Source: Actinobacillus sp.
GTDB lineage: Bacteria > Pseudomonadota > Gammaproteobacteria > Enterobacterales > Pasteurellaceae
Assembly (NCBI GenBank): GCA_020026075.1
Contig: JAHHQZ010000018.1
Location: 1 to 34,036, forward strand
Length of the DNA stretch: 34,036 nucleotides
Direction: 5' to 3'
The position numbers were made by a program, and so were the translations under genes. Positions 30,522 through 34,036 of the stretch are shown one piece after another (the first letter of the stretch is position 1; the number at the start of each line of letters is the position of its first letter). A model generated the notes under the pieces. It searched no databases, was not told where the DNA came from, and saw nothing but the letters and a program-made list of their open reading frames with translations.

Positions 30522-32063
30522 TTAGTTTAGGGCGTTACCTTTGTTAGGTTTAGCGAACCAAATCACCACAACCATACATAAAAATGCTGCTGCCGAAATC
30601 CAAAAAATATCGTTACTGGAAATAATGAACCCTTGCTGGGTAATTTCTTTGGCGATTAAGCCAGAGGTTTGCGTTTGGCTTAACCCCATATCCGCCATTT
30701 TTTGGTAATACTCCACAGAATTTTGCGTGTAAGGGGTGATAGATTCTGTCATATAAGCGTGGTGCGTAGACTCGCCGTTATACCACATATTCATTACTAA
30801 AGAGGTTCCAATGGAACCTGCCAGCGTACGCAAGAAATTAAACAAACTGGTAGCAGAGGCCATTTTCTCGGCAGGAACATTGGACAAGGTAATGTCGGTC
30901 AACGGCATAAAGAAACAAGCAACCGCCAACCCTTGCACGAACTGCGGAAATGCCACATCAAAAAAGCCCATATTCGGCTGGAAAACATCCGCACGCCAAC
31001 CAAAAGCTACGGCATAAGCCAGAAAGCTAAATGTAACCAGCACACGCATATCCAACTTCGTGCTAAAACGCCCAATCAGTGGCATTAAAATCATCGGCAG
31101 AATACCGATAGGCGCAGTGGCAAGCCCTGCCCAAGTAGCAGTATAGCCGTACACTGCTTGCAACAAAATTGGAATGAGTACGATAGATCCTACATAGAAT
31201 AAAAACGCCAAGCTTGTTGTGGTGCAGCCGATAAAGAAGTTGCGATCTTTAAATAAAGAAACGTCAACAATAGGGTTGTCATCTGTTAGCTCCCAAATAA
31301 TCAACCACACCAGCCCCACTGCGGCAATAATGCCAAGCACGATAATCGTGGTGGAATTAAACCAGTCGTATTCTCGCCCTTTATCCAGCATTAATTGTAA
31401 TGAGCCCACACCACACACTAACAGCACAAGCCCGACAAGATCCACTGGCTTATACTCGGTTTGAGTTTCTCGGTGCAGTAAAATTTTTCCTGACACTAAA
31501 ACCACGAAAATTCCGACTGGTACATTAATGAAGAAAATCCAACCCCAGTGTGCGTTATCGCTGATCCAGCCACCAAGAATTGGCCCCACAACAGGGGCAA
31601 TGACTACTGTCATTGACCAAAACGCCAGTGCCATTGGACGCTTTTCTTTGGGGTAATTATTCAGTAGCAAACTTTGCGACAGCGGAATCAATGGTCCAGA
31701 GGCTAAACCTTGCATTACACGAAAAAAAATCAGCACTTCTAAATTCGTGGACACTCCACAACACCACGAGAAAAAGGTAAAGAAAGCGGTTGACGCTAAA
31801 AACAATCGCACTTCACCAAAGCGTTTCGCAAGCCAACCCGTGATAGGAATGGAAATAGCGTTTGCCACGCCGAACGAAGTAATAACCCACGTTCCCTGCG
31901 AGCTAGATGCACCTAAATCCCCAGCAATAGTGGGAATCGCCACATTGGCGATAGTGGAATCCAACACTTGCATAAATGTGGCAAATGCTAAAGAAAGCGT
32001 CATAAAAACGAGCGTTATCCCTTGCACAGGCGGATACTGTGCGGCGGTTTGTTGCTGCGTCAT
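30522..32063 (-). CDS. emrB: EmrB-type multidrug efflux MFS transporter (DHA2, 14 TM)
   Basis: A 513-residue proton-driven inner-membrane exporter. It has the DHA2 features: LDSTIANVAIPTIAGDLGAS in the first TM region, GWLAKRFGEVRLFL as motif A, MQGLASGPLIPLSQSLL and the antiporter motif PVVGPILGGWI. About fourteen hydrophobic segments are present. I chose the ATG at 32061-32063, with AGGTGAG six bases upstream; a GTG three codons earlier overlaps the emrA stop but has no ribosome binding site. It should form a tripartite pump with EmrA and a TolC-like channel, which is not in this window. Substrate unknown. Confidence 0.92.
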   Translation of the reverse strand: MTQQQTAAQYPPVQGITLVFMTLSLAFATFMQVLDSTIANVAIPTIAGDLGASSSQGTWVITSFGVANAISIPITGWLAKRFGEVRLFLASTAFFTFFSWCCGVSTNLEVLIFFRVMQGLASGPLIPLSQSLLLNNYPKEKRPMALAFWSMTVVIAPVVGPILGGWISDNAHWGWIFFINVPVGIFVVLVSGKILLHRETQTEYKPVDLVGLVLLVCGVGSLQLMLDKGREYDWFNSTTIIVLGIIAAVGLVWLIIWELTDDNPIVDVSLFKDRNFFIGCTTTSLAFLFYVGSIVLIPILLQAVYGYTATWAGLATAPIGILPMILMPLIGRFSTKLDMRVLVTFSFLAYAVAFGWRADVFQPNMGFFDVAFPQFVQGLAVACFFMPLTDITLSNVPAEKMASATSLFNFLRTLAGSIGTSLVMNMWYNGESTHHAYMTESITPYTQNSVEYYQKMADMGLSQTQTSGLIAKEITQQGFIISSNDIFWISAAAFLCMVVVIWFAKPNKGNALN

Positions 32064-32068
32064 TGTAC

Positions 32069-33283
32069 TCACCTATTTTTTACCGCAGACATACGGCTTT
32101 TTTCATTGACCTGAATAATCTGCTCGATTTTTTGATTTAATGTCGTTTCGTCATAATGCAATACATCAGTTTTATATAATATTTTCAATGGTTTAACAGG
32201 ACGTAACACATTACCATCGGTATCTTTAACATCCACTGTTACATTAGAAGAAAGCCCTAAACGCAATGGATGTTTTACCACTTGTTCAGGATTTAAACGA
32301 ATACGCACAGGCACACGCTGTACAATTTTAATCCAGTTACCTGTGGCATTTTGAGCAGGTAATAATGAAAAGGCACTGCCAGTTCCCATATCAATGCCTG
32401 ACACCACGCCATCAAATTTAATGCCATCGCCGTACAAATCGAAAGTGACTGTGGCTTTCTGCCCAAGACGCATATCTTTAAGCTGCGTTTCTTTGAAATT
32501 AGCCTCAACCCACATTTGATCCGCTGGCACAACCGCCATTAAAGGGCGACCAGCACCAATATTTTCACCCACTTGAACATTGCGTTTCGCCACATAACCA
32601 TTAACAGGGCTTAACACTTTGGTGCGCTGTAAATTAAGCCAAGCCGCACGCACATTATCAATGGCCATTTTTATCACAGGTTGCTGGCGTAATGGCGTGT
32701 CAAGCAATAAGGCTTGATTCGCTTTCAGTTGATTTTGTGTCATTTTTAAACTGGCAAGTGCAGAGTCATAAGCGTCTTTTGCATGTGATAAAAATACTGG
32801 TGTCGTTGAGTTCGTTTTCGCTAAACGCACTTGTCGCATATAGTCTGTGTACGTTTGGCTTACGGAAATTTGTTTTGCCGCAACCGCAGCTTCCAACTGC
32901 TGAATGCTGTATTTTAAATTCTGAATTTTACGTACTGCCTGCGCAAGATTATCTTCCGCTTGGTTTAAAGCGAGCTGACGATCCTTCGCATTCAGCACCA
33001 ACAACACATCGCCTTGATGCACATAATCCATATTGCCTGCGTAAATTTCGCTCACAGCCCCTGCAATTTGTGATGAAATCATCATTTGGTTGCCATTTAC
33101 ATAGGCATCGTCCGTGCTTTCTTTACCGCGTAACACAAAGAACCAATACAGCACGGCAGCTACAGTAATGAAAACTAGCACCAGCCCAAAAATTACCATT
33201 GATTTAGAACGGGCTTTTTTATGCGTGGTGGTGGTTTCAATAATGTGGTCGTCTTGATTTGTTTGCGGAGTATTATCAGTCAT
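32069..33283 (-). CDS. emrA: EmrA-type membrane fusion protein (HlyD family)
   Basis: A 404-residue periplasmic adaptor anchored by one TM helix (about 28-50; SMVIFGLVLVFITVAAVLYW), preceded by a short cytoplasmic tail. It has the barrel-sandwich start (STDDAYVNGNQMMISSQIAG), a coiled-coil hairpin (about 90-190), the return strand VLSPVNGYVAKRNVQVGENI, and the beta-barrel region. It links EmrB to an outer-membrane channel. AGGAGGG lies before the ATG. It is coupled to emrB and follows the MarR-type gene by 13 bases. Confidence 0.93.
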   Translation of the reverse strand: MTDNTPQTNQDDHIIETTTTHKKARSKSMVIFGLVLVFITVAAVLYWFFVLRGKESTDDAYVNGNQMMISSQIAGAVSEIYAGNMDYVHQGDVLLVLNAKDRQLALNQAEDNLAQAVRKIQNLKYSIQQLEAAVAAKQISVSQTYTDYMRQVRLAKTNSTTPVFLSHAKDAYDSALASLKMTQNQLKANQALLLDTPLRQQPVIKMAIDNVRAAWLNLQRTKVLSPVNGYVAKRNVQVGENIGAGRPLMAVVPADQMWVEANFKETQLKDMRLGQKATVTFDLYGDGIKFDGVVSGIDMGTGSAFSLLPAQNATGNWIKIVQRVPVRIRLNPEQVVKHPLRLGLSSNVTVDVKDTDGNVLRPVKPLKILYKTDVLHYDETTLNQKIEQIIQVNEKSRMSAVKNR

Positions 33284-33296
33284 ACTGCCCTCCTAA

Positions 33297-33809
33297 TTAA
33301 ATGTGAGAACCTTGCTCATCAAGATGAGCATTAAGTTTGCGTAAAATTTTCAACAGCGATCGATGTTCTTCTTCACTTAATACGCTAAAAATACGCTGAA
33401 TGAGACTCCATTGGTTAGGCAGGAATTTTTCCAAAAATTCTTTCCCTTCAGGCGTCACTTTCAATAAAAAAGCACGGCGATCGTGTTTCATCGTACAGCG
33501 CTCAATCCAGCCTTTTTTCTCTAAATCGTCCGATACACGAGTAATATTCGTGCGTGATGAACCAAGCATTCCACTTAAATGGGACGGCTGGAGCGCACTG
33601 TTTGGTTGATAATAAATCATCACCAACGCCAAAAATTGCGTTTCATTTAAGGAAAATTGACGCAACAATGTGGTGCGGTGATCTTTATACATTTGTGAGA
33701 AATGGTTAATGCCACGCACTAAAACGAGATCTTCTAGGGGCATTGGGTTCGTGGAAATCGCCGCCGTTTGGCGAATGAGTTCTTCTTGGTCAAAAAAACT
33801 GTGGTTCAT
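33297..33809 (-). CDS. mprA: MarR-family repressor, MprA/EmrR-like
   Basis: A 170-residue winged-helix regulator, close to E. coli MprA (176). The HTH covers ALQPSHLSGMLGSSRTNITRVSDDLEKKG and the wing has MKHDRRAFLLKVTPEGKEFL, with the conserved DRR. In E. coli MprA represses emrRAB until drugs or uncouplers bind. It is the first gene of mprA-emrA-emrB, which supports the same role. AAGGA precedes the ATG. A palindrome upstream at 33857-33878 is a likely operator. Confidence 0.9.
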   Translation of the reverse strand: MNHSFFDQEELIRQTAAISTNPMPLEDLVLVRGINHFSQMYKDHRTTLLRQFSLNETQFLALVMIYYQPNSALQPSHLSGMLGSSRTNITRVSDDLEKKGWIERCTMKHDRRAFLLKVTPEGKEFLEKFLPNQWSLIQRIFSVLSEEEHRSLLKILRKLNAHLDEQGSHI

Positions 33810-33856
33810 TGTGGCATCCTTAACAATAAAATGAAGAAAATAAATCCTGTAAATTG

Positions 33857-33878
33857 TATAGTACCCTTAGTAACTATA
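33857..33878. promoter_or_regulatory. Probable MprA operator
   Basis: TATAGT and ACTATA arms flank a 10-base centre, about 48 bases upstream of the mprA start. The size and position fit a MarR-family dimer site; a TACTAT -10-like box lies within it on the minus strand. Operator function is inferred. Confidence 0.5.
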
Positions 33879-33920
33879 AAAGCCTAAACTAAACATTTAT
33901 TCATTTTTTATCAAAAAATC

Positions 33921-33952
33921 GCCAAAATTTTTCTAAAAATTCCAGCCTAGCC
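33921..33952 (-). repeat. Intergenic repeat, single-arm copy upstream of mprA
   Basis: GCCAAAATTTTTC, then TAAAAATTCCAGCCTAGCC. One clear arm (TTCCAGCCTAG) with AT tracts, no good second arm. Confidence 0.7.
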
Positions 33953-33983
33953 AAAATATCAAACATAAAAAAACCCACGACTG

Positions 33984-34036
33984 TGATCTGCACCCCAAAA
34001 GTTGGACTAACCAGTCAACTAATTAAGGTGCAGATT
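33984..34036 (+). mobile_element. Terminus of an IS3-family (IS150-like) insertion sequence, partial
   Basis: Begins TGATCTGCACCCC and runs to the window edge. The first 50 bases are the exact inverted copy of positions 1-50, so both window ends enter the same end of the same element type. Just before it, AAAAAAACCCACGACTG looks like half of a terminator stem. Confidence 0.65.

Noticed and set aside
1..34036. Composite transposon carried between the two IS ends
   Set aside because: The content is essential housekeeping genes; the IS ends more likely mark contig breaks at repeated sequence.

Overview
The window looks like chromosomal DNA of a member of the Pasteurellaceae (Gammaproteobacteria). 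The evidence is a TyrR cut down to its AAA+ and HTH parts, a fused SiaQM sialic-acid TRAP permease divergent from nanE-nanK-nanQ-siaR-nanA, KdkA (Kdo kinase), and protein sequences close to what I remember of Haemophilus/Pasteurella homologues. It carries almost no canonical Pasteurellaceae DNA-uptake sequences by eye (one clear AAGTGCGGT-type site, inside polA). Instead a different motif recurs, core CTGGAAT/CCGGAAT/TCGGAAT with AT-rich flanks, often as inverted pairs between genes. I cannot name the genus.

Layout. 1-50 and 33984-34036 are the same terminus of an IS3-family (IS150-like) insertion sequence, pointing outward at both ends, so the window is probably one contig broken at IS copies. 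230-510 is a small unrecognised gene with a one-base frameshift. 713-5670 is the complete S10 ribosomal operon on the minus strand (rpsJ to rpsQ), with a promoter, an L4-type attenuator leader and a terminator. 6076-6429 is grxD. 6478-10255 (minus) holds tyrR, crp, yheU, dut and a K+ channel with a C-terminal zinc ribbon. 10321-18175 (minus) holds recO, dnaE, kdkA and polA. 18310-24406 is the sialic acid locus: siaQM to the left, the catabolic operon nanE-nanK-nanQ-siaR-nanA to the right. 24484-26579 (minus) is trkH-yigZ, followed by tusA (+), ftsN, waaF, recX and recA (minus). 30522-33809 (minus) is a mprA-emrA-emrB type drug efflux operon.

How the genes work together. SiaQM would import sialic acid, but no SiaP binding protein is encoded here. 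NanA cleaves Neu5Ac to ManNAc and pyruvate, NanK phosphorylates ManNAc, NanE epimerises it to GlcNAc-6-P, NanQ helps sugar anomerisation, and SiaR (with CRP, also encoded here) regulates. The nagA/nagB steps that finish the pathway are absent. The recA promoter has a SOS box filling its spacer. KdkA and WaaF build the LPS inner core.

Most of the window is core genome. The points worth a second look are the repeated uptake-signal-like motif and its intragenic copies, a Pol I that has lost its proofreading catalytic residues, a CRP with N- and C-terminal extensions, a TRAP permease without its binding protein, the zinc-ribbon K+ channel, and the frameshifted small gene next to the IS end.
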